Below, in pieces: positions 8,714 through 18,152 of a stretch of 64,000 nt of DNA (the first letter of the stretch is position 1; every line of letters starts with the position of its first letter). Below the pieces are notes generated by a model that had not been told where the DNA came from, made no database searches, and saw nothing but the letters and a program-made list of their open reading frames with translations. Source of the stretch: Bremerella sp. P1 (lineage in GTDB: Bacteria > Planctomycetota > Planctomycetia > Pirellulales > Pirellulaceae); contig NZ_CP118164.1 of assembly GCF_028748185.1 (NCBI RefSeq), positions 1-64,000 of the forward strand, in the 5' to 3' direction. The translations under genes were made by a program, and so were the position numbers.

Positions 8714-11700
8714 TGGGTGAGTCCCTCCAAGGCGATGCCATGCAGCGTACCGTCGTAGCCGTGGACCCAAAGTTGACCATCGAAGTAAGACAGTCCGTCG
8801 GCCAATGGCTCGCCCACGTTGAACTCGGTAACCAATTCGCCGGTAGCTTCATTGATGAGCCATACCTGCCCCTGCGTAAAGGAGACAGCCAACATGTCGT
8901 TGACCGACACAGGACCACTGGCAATCGTCATCGCATTGAGTGGGCACTTCCAGGCCACGGAGAAATCGTCTCGAATTGCAATCAGCCCATCCCCCGCAGT
9001 TGCACAGTAAACTCGACCGTCGACAGCCTCAGGCGACATGACGACATCCCCGGAAATTTCGATCGGGTCTTGCTCGGCCATTTCTGGGAGTTGGAAGAGT
9101 CGCAGCACGTCTTTTTCTGCTTTGCTGCCGACCCCGACAAGCATCAGCCCGGCGACGGCCAAGTCTCCGGACAATTCTTCGGTCAGCTTCACTTGATCTA
9201 AAGCGGTCAGGTGAGGTTCGGGACTAGTCTCGATGGCCAGTCGAAATAGGCGCGAGCGTCGATCACTTACGATCACCGATGGCGTCGAGCCGCCCACAAC
9301 CGCTGGATTTGACCAATCGATCGTCTCGCCAAACGCCAGCTCTGGCTGATAAGGCTGGACATCGGCGGCTCCGGACTTGGCATCGACTACCAGGATTTGA
9401 CCAATCTTGGTGGGGATCAAAACATAGTCGTCCCAAACGACCGGCAGGGTCACCCTGTCGGTGGCAGGAATCTCCCAGGGCACAACCCGGGCGATCACCT
9501 CGTCACCACGCGTGCTGACCATCATGGAACGATTCTCGCCGCTAGGAGGAAAGAATACTTCATTCGTATCATCGAGCTTTTGTCCGCTACTGAATTGATA
9601 CGGCTTGGTCGTAACATCCAGCTTCGACTCCGGCTGCTCGATAATCTGAGTATTCCCCATCCCAAGTTTCGGCAGCGGATACACGGCACCACGGGTGGTG
9701 ACGACCAGGGGCGAATCGGCTCCTTTCAGCGTAAATGCTTTGCCGGCTGTCGGGGTTCCGATGGTCGTTTGCCAGATGTCATCCAGCTTGTTGGCCTGGA
9801 TGCGTTGGGCTTCGATCACATAACCGTCGGCACCGGAACTTCGCCGGGCGTGAATGATCTTGTCTCCACGAACCAGTGGCCGGGCCACAAACGTATCGCC
9901 ATCGTGATCAACCATCTTGCGGACCACCGAACCACGTGAAAGCTGCATCACGTATCGGGTCATGCGGCGATCACACACCCACAGGTCTCCGCGACTCACC
10001 GCCGCATACCCGAGGATCGGCTCAGAACTGTCGGCCTTGGTTGCCGCGACCAGACGCACCGGCACATCCTTGGCCGCGGTGTTGACTTCATAAACTAATA
10101 CCTCGCCGCGGTCGTTGGTGGCCACCAGGCGAGCGTCGGCGACAATCGGTGTCACCAGTACCTGACCGGCTTGTCGCACGACGTCTTGTGTAAGCTTCGC
10201 ACCGCCACCGCCGGCATCGACACTATAGAGATGCAGAAAGCTGTACTCGAGCCCCGCATTCTCGAAGAGGAACATTTGTCGCAGCGTACCGGTGGGTTCG
10301 ACAGTGATCGTCCCAACTTCGTGCCCAACCGGAATGACCTCGCCACAGATGAGGTTGTCGGGAGACAGGACATACACATTGGAGTGCTCGGCCACGGCAT
10401 AAACACCGGCCACTTCATCCAGCATGCCCAGTGGCGCTGAGATCTCTTGCGGCACTTGAACGGCGGCGATCACTTCGCCTGACTCGCGGGCAATCTTCCA
10501 TACCTTGCCGCTGCGTTCCGCCACGAGCACCGAGTTCTCGAAAACCTTGGGGCGGAACAATTGGCTCTCGAACTTCTGCTTCCAGAGAACTTCTCCGGTT
10601 CGCTGATCGACCGCCAGGAGTTGATTCTCTCGCGTATCGATCAGAGCAGCGACGGTCTTGTCGCCATCGGCAGTCCAAGAGACGGCCTGGGCGTTGTCGT
10701 CCATTCCAACGTAACGCCGCCACAACAGCTTGCCTGAGTCAACTTCGATCGCGTAAGCCGTTCCATCCAGGCGAAAGACGGCCGTCTCGCTGCTGGTCGA
10801 GGCCGGCAAGACAGGCTCACGTTGAACCAGCGTCACCTCCGACAACAAGCTCATCCCGTTGTCGTCTTCAGTGATCGGGGCGGGGAAATTATCGAGCGGA
10901 ATCACTTGATCTACAAGCTTCTTCGCCGCCCCGGATACGGCATCGATCAAGCTTTCGTCCGTGCGGAGACCCGGATAAGAATCGACCAGTGATCGCCGAA
11001 GCTGGTACACTTCCTGAAACTTTCCTTCGGCCGTCTTTTCCTCGATTTTAGCGAGGGCTTCATTCTTTGCTTGATCACGATCGATCTCGCGGCGGACCCT
11101 AACTAGGTTCATCTCGATCGTTTCGATCCGCGACTGCTGAGCTTCCCGCAATGACGTTGGCAGGTAGGTTGGATCGTTGACCAGTTCCATTGCCGCACTC
11201 GCCAAATCGGACTGCCGCAGCTTCTCGTCGACACTCTCGGACTGTTGAGCACGTTCGGTCAAGCCTGACGCGATTTCCGGAAGGATAGTTGCCAGTTCGG
11301 GACGCGCCTCATCAAACGCTGGCGACTCGTCGATCTCGGGTAGAACCTCCTGCGTCGTCTTCAGGGCCAGTTCCCAGTCGCTACCACCTTCGACCATGTT
11401 CCACAGAGTAGCCATCCCCAGACGAACCTCTGCGACCGGGGCGCTCGGGTGATCTGGGAAGCGACGAATGAACTTGTTGTACTCGGCACCTGCCTGAACA
11501 TATGAGCCGCTGCGATAGCTTTTTTCGGCGGCCTGAAACATGTCGTCACCGCTATCAAATGCAAGCCAAAAGTAGAGCAGGCCACCGACCAGCAACAACA
11601 AGACAAGACCACCACCGCCAAACAAGAGCAGGGGAGAGTCCCACGGATTGGCTCGGCTCGTTTTCTTTTTATGTGCGGACGACTTGCCCTTATCGTCACC

Positions 11701-12123
11701 ACTTTCCTGAAAGGGATCGACTTCGTCAGGTTCACTGGAAAAGCCGTCGATGCCTCCCAGCCCGAGCGGATCGGCGGTGGTCGCATCCTGTTCGCTGGAC
11801 ATATCATCCAACGCAACTAGGTCGTCGGCTTCGGTCTCGACAATTTCTTCACTTACGGGGGCAGCATCCATCCACTTCTGCTGGGCTCGACGTCGGCCTT
11901 CACTGACCGGGATCGATTCGGCCGTGACGCCAGAGCGTGCTTCAGCAAGGAGCTTTTTCGCCTGGTATTTTGTCAGTCTTTGCCGATCGAGTAAGAACCT
12001 CACCAACTCTTCAACGGTGACATCGAGTTGCCCACTATTCATCTGACGACGGATGGCGGCGATCTGATTATCGGCCATGTAGTCGTGGGCTTCGATTAGG
12101 TCGATGAAATCCGAAATCTTCAT
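8710..12123 (-). CDS. Membrane-anchored PQQ-type beta-propeller protein with TPR segment
   Basis: A 1137-residue protein. Residues 1-64 are a helical domain with 'EELVRFLLDRQRLTKYQA', like the start of the kinase at 3391. An acidic linker (65-150) leads to one membrane helix (164-188), then TPR-like repeats (194-240) and coiled coil. Residues 430-1137 carry PQQ-like propeller blades such as 'AIEVDSGKLLWRRYVG' and 'LLAVDQRTGEVLWKQKF'. The fold recalls BamB, but no PQQ-enzyme catalytic residues are seen, so a scaffold or binding role is more likely than a dehydrogenase. Topology is N-terminus in cytoplasm and propeller outside. It sits 60 bp after exbD and overlaps the next gene by 4 nt. Confidence 0.8.
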   Translation of the reverse strand: MKISDFIDLIEAHDYMADNQIAAIRRQMNSGQLDVTVEELVRFLLDRQRLTKYQAKKLLAEARSGVTAESIPVSEGRRRAQQKWMDAAPVSEEIVETEADDLVALDDMSSEQDATTADPLGLGGIDGFSSEPDEVDPFQESGDDKGKSSAHKKKTSRANPWDSPLLLFGGGGLVLLLLVGGLLYFWLAFDSGDDMFQAAEKSYRSGSYVQAGAEYNKFIRRFPDHPSAPVAEVRLGMATLWNMVEGGSDWELALKTTQEVLPEIDESPAFDEARPELATILPEIASGLTERAQQSESVDEKLRQSDLASAAMELVNDPTYLPTSLREAQQSRIETIEMNLVRVRREIDRDQAKNEALAKIEEKTAEGKFQEVYQLRRSLVDSYPGLRTDESLIDAVSGAAKKLVDQVIPLDNFPAPITEDDNGMSLLSEVTLVQREPVLPASTSSETAVFRLDGTAYAIEVDSGKLLWRRYVGMDDNAQAVSWTADGDKTVAALIDTRENQLLAVDQRTGEVLWKQKFESQLFRPKVFENSVLVAERSGKVWKIARESGEVIAAVQVPQEISAPLGMLDEVAGVYAVAEHSNVYVLSPDNLICGEVIPVGHEVGTITVEPTGTLRQMFLFENAGLEYSFLHLYSVDAGGGGAKLTQDVVRQAGQVLVTPIVADARLVATNDRGEVLVYEVNTAAKDVPVRLVAATKADSSEPILGYAAVSRGDLWVCDRRMTRYVMQLSRGSVVRKMVDHDGDTFVARPLVRGDKIIHARRSSGADGYVIEAQRIQANKLDDIWQTTIGTPTAGKAFTLKGADSPLVVTTRGAVYPLPKLGMGNTQIIEQPESKLDVTTKPYQFSSGQKLDDTNEVFFPPSGENRSMMVSTRGDEVIARVVPWEIPATDRVTLPVVWDDYVLIPTKIGQILVVDAKSGAADVQPYQPELAFGETIDWSNPAVVGGSTPSVIVSDRRSRLFRLAIETSPEPHLTALDQVKLTEELSGDLAVAGLMLVGVGSKAEKDVLRLFQLPEMAEQDPIEISGDVVMSPEAVDGRVYCATAGDGLIAIRDDFSVAWKCPLNAMTIASGPVSVNDMLAVSFTQGQVWLINEATGELVTEFNVGEPLADGLSYFDGQLWVHGYDGTLHGIALEGLTQ

Positions 12124-12183
12124 CGTGGCTTATTTTCTCTGCTAGTGAACGAATCAGTTGGGTTCGGTTTGGCTACCGAGTTG

Positions 12184-12884
<701 letters not shown>

Positions 12885-12888
<4 letters not shown>

Positions 12889-13397
12889 TGTTTTTCCTGT
12901 ACCCCCAAGTAGAGACGTTCGACCGAATCGACCACACCACTTCGGGTCGCGGCAAGGGCGACTCGCTCGACTTCACCATAAGGAACCTTGCCGTCGGCTT
13001 TGATCAGCAGATGCCGTTTGGGGACACCACTTTCGATTGTGCCGGCGAAACTGCGTTCGACGTACTCGGTAATTTCTTCCTCTTGGCGATTCAGATCGTT
13101 ATCTTCCGCCCTGGCTTCTTCCGTGATTCCATCCGCCAGGTAAACGACCGCTCGTCCTTCTGCTTCGCTGGCCGTCATCGTAATGACCGCCGAATCGAGG
13201 GAAGAAACGGTCGTACCGTGTTTTGCTTGCGGCATCTCGGCCGCGGTTTGCTGCTGCAAGTTGGAAGTCACGATAAAGAAGATCAATAACAAGAAGGTGA
13301 TATCGATCATCGGCGTGATATCGAGATCCCCTTCCTGCGGCCTTTTGCGGGCCGGCATGATCTCGCCTTCCTCGATTTCAATCAATTCGTCAGACAT
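12885..13397 (-). CDS. ExbD/TolR-like proton-channel subunit
   Basis: A 170-residue ExbD/TolR-family protein. After a short charged N-terminus, 'DLDITPMIDITFLLLIFF' (24-41) forms the single membrane helix with the conserved Asp32. The remainder is the outer domain, with a 'HLLIKADGKVPYGEVERV' strand-helix unit typical of the family. It starts with ATG 16 bp after the ExbB/TolQ gene and ends in a 4-nt overlap with the second exbD. Two ExbD genes behind one ExbB suggest a mixed ExbD dimer within one channel, as the ExbD copy number per complex is two. That last point is inference. Confidence 0.92.
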
Positions 13398-13413
13398 GGT
13401 CGTCTTTCGCTGG

Positions 13414-14103
13414 TTACTTCGAGGAACTTACCGGTTGAATCTCTTCCAGATCGTGCATCGCTTCAGTCGCGATTGCTTCTCGCAGGCTGCCCATGAAGCG
13501 TGTCAGTCCGACAGCGACTAAATCTTCCATCTTGCGAATACGGATATTGATGCTGTTCAAACAGAAGGTCAGCGGAATCGCAATGACCAGTCCCAAAGCC
13601 GTGGTGATCAGGGCCAAGCTGATATCGCTGGCCATGGCGCCGGCATCGACCTTCTCAGCGGCGGCCAGCTTGGCAAAGGCCCCCATCATACCGGTCACGG
13701 TACCGAGCAGACCGACCATCGGGGCTCCCTTGATCACCGTGTTGACCCAGCTGATACGGTGGTCGAGGTCTGCCAATACGTCACGCTGAAAACGCTCGAC
13801 GATGAGTTGTTTTACCTGCGAGTAGCCGATCTCGCGGTTCTCGATCGCAAGGTACGCAAGCTGGGGCAAGGCACGCGGATCCGATTCGCAGATCTCGCTT
13901 GCTTCCTTGAAGTCGCCCCGTTCGAGTGGTTCTTCGACCGCATCTAGAAACGCGTCTTGCTGGTCTTCGTTGCGGAATCGTTTCTGGGCGACGCGGGCCC
14001 AAATCGTTGCAACGCAGTACATGCCCCACAAAGCAATTAGGGCCAGAGCGCCGTACATCGACGTCGCAAAGATTTGGGTAAGTCCAGTAATGTCCATGTT
14101 CAA
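13414..14103 (-). CDS. MotA/TolQ/ExbB proton-channel protein
   Basis: A 229-residue protein with three membrane helices, at about residues 10-35, 122-146 and 160-185, and a cytoplasmic helical domain between the first two. The family signature 'GLLGTVTGMMGAF' is at residues 131-143. The length matches ExbB/TolQ rather than the longer MotA. ExbB-type pentamers surround an ExbD dimer and use the proton gradient. It lies between the bitopic protein at 14125-15015 (21 bp) and the first exbD (16 bp), so it is almost surely one transcript with them. Confidence 0.93.
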   Translation of the reverse strand: MNMDITGLTQIFATSMYGALALIALWGMYCVATIWARVAQKRFRNEDQQDAFLDAVEEPLERGDFKEASEICESDPRALPQLAYLAIENREIGYSQVKQLIVERFQRDVLADLDHRISWVNTVIKGAPMVGLLGTVTGMMGAFAKLAAAEKVDAGAMASDISLALITTALGLVIAIPLTFCLNSINIRIRKMEDLVAVGLTRFMGSLREAIATEAMHDLEEIQPVSSSK

Positions 14104-14124
14104 ATTCGCTAATTTCGCTTTGGG

Positions 14125-15015
14125 CTATCTGGTACTGCGTTGCAACTGACGCATGACAAAAAACTCGTATCCATCCGAAGTCGGACGAATACCAAAAACC
14201 GTCTTTCGAATCGTATGCAGAGGGCGTTCCCCCATATATTGCTGCTCGACGAATGCCAGCAGGTTTTCTGTATCAGGTGGGTAGAACTGCATCGGAATGC
14301 GTCCCCGGGTGTTAACCCCGGCTCGCTTTAGCAGGTCCATGTCGGCTTCGCGCAGCGAGCCTGTCTTCCAGGTGAAGTAGAGTCGATCTTCCTCCTTGCC
14401 GGAGGCCGTTCGCCGTTTGGGGGTCCCACCAGAAAAGTTCGATGCGTAGTCAATCGTCTGCACGCCACCGCCAGCGGTTCCCAGTTCAATACCGAAATGA
14501 TCAAGCTGCTTGGCGTAGGTCTGCAAATCGGAACCGGCGAACTCGATCTGCCAACGTTCCCAGCGTGGGATGATATCGGGGCCGTTTCCTTCGGGGCCCA
14601 GCGGACGACTGTCTCCTTGGCCAGTTCCACCATCGGTCGTTTGAGCCGCTCCATCGACATTCTCTAGGGCCGCTTGTTGCGACGTCACGGCATCGGTGAC
14701 GGCCTCGTAGTTGGCTTCGATCTGGGGCTCGAGGACTTCTTCGAGTTCCTCCAAACCGGGAGCTTCCAGATCCTGGGCGACCCCCATCGCGTGATCGCCG
14801 CGGCCAGGCGATGGCTCGATGATCACCGGAATCGAAACATTGGTTTCCCAGTTTTGGGTCGTCAAATAGATGACAAACAAAACGCCGACACCAGCGCCGA
14901 CGATGATCAACACAGCAACTAACAAACCCGCAACCTGATCGTACGCGGAAACCTTAGCCAGGTTGGCATGAACCGGTTTCTGCTTGCTCTTGTTGTGAGG
15001 TGCGATCGACGCCAT
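14125..15015 (-). CDS. Bitopic protein with TonB/TolA-like layout, unknown family
   Basis: A 296-residue protein with a basic N-terminus, one membrane helix (29-52), an acidic coiled linker (about 75-150) and a C-terminal globular domain (about 160-296). I recognise no domain. Its place, directly before the ExbB/ExbD/ExbD genes, and its layout (N-in anchor, extended linker, compact end) match what TonB or TolA looks like, but there is no proline-rich linker and no TonB 'YP' motif. It could be the force-transmitting partner of this channel or simply a scaffold. The ATG at 15015 comes right before the basic N-terminus, and the gene starts 47 bp after the upstream stop. Confidence 0.7.
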   Translation of the reverse strand: MASIAPHNKSKQKPVHANLAKVSAYDQVAGLLVAVLIIVGAGVGVLFVIYLTTQNWETNVSIPVIIEPSPGRGDHAMGVAQDLEAPGLEELEEVLEPQIEANYEAVTDAVTSQQAALENVDGAAQTTDGGTGQGDSRPLGPEGNGPDIIPRWERWQIEFAGSDLQTYAKQLDHFGIELGTAGGGVQTIDYASNFSGGTPKRRTASGKEEDRLYFTWKTGSLREADMDLLKRAGVNTRGRIPMQFYPPDTENLLAFVEQQYMGERPLHTIRKTVFGIRPTSDGYEFFVMRQLQRSTR

Positions 15016-15062
15016 GGGCCGGCAATTACTTCTTCAGGGGTTCAGCTCTCGGGGAATTCCGT

Positions 15063-16688
15063 TTAATCCACAAACCGGGCATCAGGGCGGAGCGAGCGAA
15101 ACCACTCTTTCCATTTCTTGACGGCCAATTCTCGCTCGGGTGGGGTTGGATTGGAGGGCATCTGGAAGCCATCGATTTTACGACTGATGAATCGCAACGT
15201 ATCGCGGGCCTCGACGACGATGCGAGGATCGGGGTCGGACAGGGCGAAGATCAGATACGGCACACTGTCAAAATCCTTGGTATCGCGAATCGCGCGAATA
15301 GCCATGTGGCGCGCCGCGTAACTACCACGGCGAAGCTTTCCCCGAACGGCTTGCAGCGCGATTTCGCGTTCCGAACCTGTTAAGTTCATATCGAAAGTGG
15401 CGTCCGAATCGACCAGCTCATCCAGTGAGCCATCGTCGGACTTGAGAAGTTCGAGAAACCGATCCGTTTCGGGAACTTCCTTCACGTTAATAACCTTGCC
15501 GTCTCGAAGTTCGGCCTCAGCCAAATCGTCCGGCAGTCCACGTCCGCCGGCCAACAACCCATTGTCGAATGTCTTGACGGTCTTCTTAATTGTTTCCTGC
15601 GTTCCCCGCACGAGGAACAAAACGGCGAACGCGGTACCAACCGGCTTTCCTTCATCGTTGGCTTCGACACTGCCATCGTTGCCCTGCTTCTTCTTAATGT
15701 AGTCGTATCCGGCGGCGTACCATTTGGGGTTGGGATCGGGGCGTCCCTGGTCCAATTCCTGAAAGGCTTTGAATCTTTCCAAGGCGTAAAGGAAGTAGAA
15801 GGGCCAACGCGTCCCCTCGACCTTGGCGTTCTTGTCCATCCATTGATCGCCAAGTTGTTTAACCGACCGTAACGCGTCTTTATCAACCAGCCCTTGGGCT
15901 TTCCTCGCCGACGCACGGCGTGGGTCTTGCGTGACTTCGATAAACTCCGTCGGCAGGTCTTCCGCTGCTTGTCTTCGACGATTACTCAAATCGAGCGCGT
16001 CGGCAGAAACGTATAAGGTACAAAGCCCGGCCGTCGTCAAACTCGGACGTATCTCACTCTGTTGCACGCGGGGCTTTCCTCGTGGCGAGATATTCCCCTG
16101 GTAACCAAAACCACCGGAAGGATCCTGCACCGACATGATGAAGTTGGTCAGGCCGGCGATGTTTTCCAGCGGCACTTCAAAGCGATTCTCGTGGGCCAGC
16201 CACAAGCCAAGCGCCGCGTACTGGGTCATGGAGTTATCGCCGGACGGTCGCTCCGAATATCCAAATCCACCATGAGGACGTTGGGCTTTGAGGAAGAACG
16301 TAACAAGATTCTGGATCTCGCGGTTGTAGGCATCCGGATCCAGTTCACAGAGGAAGATCAGTGCCAGACCGGCATCGTAGACTACGTCGTGCTTGAACTC
16401 CGGTACGTTCTCGGCAAACTTCTTACACGCGTTAATCGCTTCGGTGATCTTGGGATGATCTTTTGGCGTGCCTGACTTCATGAGGGCCAGGGCGATGACA
16501 GACTTTCCGCCAATGCGATTGTGAGTGCCCGAAGCAGCAAGGTACGCATTGGCTGCCTTCACCACCTTTTGGACCTCTGGCGATTCCGGTGTCAGCGCAT
16601 AAACAGGCTGAACCGCACCCACACCGAGCCCTAAAGCTACGAAGCAGCACACGAATACCGACCGCGTTGGTTTCGTTCGCTGGGACAT
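15063..16688 (-). CDS. Exported prenyltransferase/squalene-cyclase-fold protein with HEAT-like end
   Basis: A 541-residue protein with a signal peptide (core 10-30, cleavage near 'VYA'). Residues 40-350 are alpha-alpha barrel repeats of the prenyltransferase/squalene oxidase type, with 'HGGFGYSERP' (139-148) and 'SGGFGYQG' (191-198). The DxDD acid motif of squalene-hopene cyclases is absent. The C-terminal part (about 450-525) reads as HEAT-like repeats ('DSVPYLIFALSDPDPRIVVEARDTL'). Such exported proteins are common in planctomycetes and their role is unknown; binding of a polymer or protein is as likely as catalysis. It is the first gene of the run down to 4813, with a 455 bp leader region before it. 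Confidence 0.8.
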   Translation of the reverse strand: MSQRTKPTRSVFVCCFVALGLGVGAVQPVYALTPESPEVQKVVKAANAYLAASGTHNRIGGKSVIALALMKSGTPKDHPKITEAINACKKFAENVPEFKHDVVYDAGLALIFLCELDPDAYNREIQNLVTFFLKAQRPHGGFGYSERPSGDNSMTQYAALGLWLAHENRFEVPLENIAGLTNFIMSVQDPSGGFGYQGNISPRGKPRVQQSEIRPSLTTAGLCTLYVSADALDLSNRRRQAAEDLPTEFIEVTQDPRRASARKAQGLVDKDALRSVKQLGDQWMDKNAKVEGTRWPFYFLYALERFKAFQELDQGRPDPNPKWYAAGYDYIKKKQGNDGSVEANDEGKPVGTAFAVLFLVRGTQETIKKTVKTFDNGLLAGGRGLPDDLAEAELRDGKVINVKEVPETDRFLELLKSDDGSLDELVDSDATFDMNLTGSEREIALQAVRGKLRRGSYAARHMAIRAIRDTKDFDSVPYLIFALSDPDPRIVVEARDTLRFISRKIDGFQMPSNPTPPERELAVKKWKEWFRSLRPDARFVD

Positions 16689-17097
16689 CTGATTGTTGTT
16701 CTGTTCCTGAGAAGAGTTGCGCGTAGATTCTGCCCGGAACCATTGGCATATTGAACCGTGTCCGCGACGTCGGTTACCAATCGAAAAGCCGAGACGAGAG
16801 GCTACACAGGGGATCTAATACCCCCTCTCAAGAGTCGTCGCAAATTGTACGTAACTCTTAATCAGCATGGTTGTTAAGGCTAGAAATGTTGATTCGACTT
16901 GTCAAGCAAGTGGACAATATTCACAACAAATGGGCAAATTGAGACACTCGGCCAAGCTGTTTTGGTACCGAATTACAGGTACTCGCGACGCCCCATGAAC
17001 GGAGTATTAAATATCTTCGCGCTTGAGAATTAATTCTTAACGCAAACGAACCCAGCCGCGTTCAGGTGCCTCTGACTTGCGTCGGCGCGGCCCCCAG
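16689..17097. other. Intergenic region before the nine-gene run and tRNA-Phe
   Basis: About 410 bp with no convincing reading frame on either strand. It should hold the promoter of the minus-strand run starting at 16688 and ends at the tRNA promoter. I see no strong hairpin or clear sigma-70 match on the minus strand. Confidence 0.5.
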
Positions 17098-17126
17098 TTG
17101 ACAACACTTGGCCTGATATCTAGACT
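17098..17126 (+). promoter_or_regulatory. Sigma-70-like promoter of tRNA-Phe
   Basis: TTGACA at 17098-17103, a 17-nt spacer, and TAGACT at 17121-17126. The -35 box is perfect and the -10 box matches at 4 of 6 positions. The tRNA begins 18 bp after the -10 box, which fits a short 5' leader. Confidence 0.7.
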
Positions 17127-17143
17127 TAGCTCCTTCCCAACGA

Positions 17144-17216
17144 GGTCAGATAGCTCAGTTGGTAGAGCAATGGACTGAAAATCCATGTGTCGCCGGTTCG
17201 ATCCCGGCTCTGACCA
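17144..17216 (+). tRNA. tRNA-Phe (GAA)
   Basis: A full cloverleaf of 73 nt. The acceptor stem is GGTCAGA paired with TCTGACC and the discriminator base is A. The D arm is GCTC/GAGC, the anticodon stem is ATGGA/TCCAT with loop CTGAAAA (anticodon GAA), and the T arm is GCCGG/CCGGC with loop TTCGATC. The terminal CCA is not encoded. Confidence 0.97.
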
Positions 17217-17260
17217 CTTTCGAGCAATGCTTCATCGATTGCTTTTGAGTACAAAAAAAA

Positions 17261-17289
17261 GGCTCTCGGAATCATCGATTCCGAGAGCC
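17261..17289. terminator. Bidirectional terminator between tRNA-Phe and the HU gene
   Basis: A perfect 13-bp inverted repeat (17261-17273 and 17277-17289) with a 3-nt loop. It is followed by TTTT on the plus strand and, read on the minus strand, by a run of eight T. It can end both the tRNA transcript and the convergent HU transcript. Confidence 0.9.
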
Positions 17290-17334
17290 TTTTGCGTTTC
17301 TTGCGTAAACCGCAAGACCCTACAGGGTAATGGC

Positions 17335-17673
17335 TTAGACCATTTCCTTGAGGTTCTTGAGAGGACGAACCTTGACCTTGGTCGAGGCCGGCTTGGCCGG
17401 AACGTCCATCAGCTCACCTGGCTTGAAAGGATTTGGCACGCCCTTCTTGGCGGGACGAGCCGGGACCTTCTTCTTTTCGATCTTAACGATGCCTGGAATG
17501 GCGATCGCACCAGCGCCGCTACGACCCAGGGCCTTGCCGATTTCCGAGGACAGCGCGTCCATGACCGCACTGACGTCCTTCTTCGCAATGCCCGTCGATT
17601 CTGCGATGTTGGTCAGCAGTTGGGTCTTGGTGAGGGGTTTCTTGACGGTTGCAGCTGCAGCTTTCTTTGCCAT
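17335..17673 (-). CDS. HU/IHF-family DNA-binding protein
   Basis: A 112-residue histone-like protein. 'LTKTQLLTNIAESTGIAKK' (14-32) is the N-terminal helix pair of the HU fold, followed by 'IPGIVKIEKKKVPARPAKKG' and 'PNPFKPGE', where the beta-arm of HU sits. It has a Lys/Ala-rich N-terminal extension of about 13 residues. HU proteins are dimers that bend and compact DNA in the nucleoid. Canonical bacterial HU has 'ARxGRNPxTG' in the arm; here it is 'ARPAKKGVPNPFKPGE', a divergent form common in this phylum. An AGGG box precedes the ATG and the gene ends at a strong terminator. Confidence 0.9.
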   Translation of the reverse strand: MAKKAAAATVKKPLTKTQLLTNIAESTGIAKKDVSAVMDALSSEIGKALGRSGAGAIAIPGIVKIEKKKVPARPAKKGVPNPFKPGELMDVPAKPASTKVKVRPLKNLKEMV

Positions 17674-18152
17674 GGGGTTTCCCTACTAGAAAGGCTATCC
17701 AATGTAAAAATGGGTCACAAAAGTCCGATTTCCGGAACGCGTCGATTAAAGAAGTTTGCCACGGTTTTTCAAGACAGCCAAACGCTAAAACCCCCTTTTT
17801 CCCGGGAAATAGTAGGAAATTTGCCGGAAAAAAGCCCGCTGACCCCGGTTTTGGGCCAATTTCAGCCCTTTTTTTCCCCTCGTTTGGGCTCTGCGACAGG
17901 CGATTCGATCCGGTTTCTTCGGGGTTTTCGGAAACGTTGGATGCTCGTGCGTCGTCACCATGGTTGTCACAGGGGTGCGGCAACGATGAAAATCTGGCTT
18001 CCCTGGCGGCAATTTCTCTGTCCAAGATCGCCAAAACTTGTTTTCCTGAGTGAAACTGGAATAGAGTACTATTGGGCAGAGCTAAAGATGGCTCGGCTGG
18101 ATGGCCGCCACTTGGTGATATCACCCCTTCAACGGAAATGCAGGGCACGTTC
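17674..18152. other. Divergent intergenic region between the HU-like gene and the large propeller gene
   Basis: About 480 bp with homopolymer-rich stretches (C5-T7 and T7-C4 near 17791-17880) and no convincing gene. Frames that cross it on both strands run antisense into HU or into the propeller gene and have no recognisable motif. It must carry promoters for both divergent genes. None stands out by eye. Confidence 0.5.

Noticed and set aside
8710-12123. Reading the propeller protein as a PQQ-dependent dehydrogenase
   Set aside because: Blade motifs are present but no quinone or calcium ligands and no heme or catalytic Asp motif were seen.
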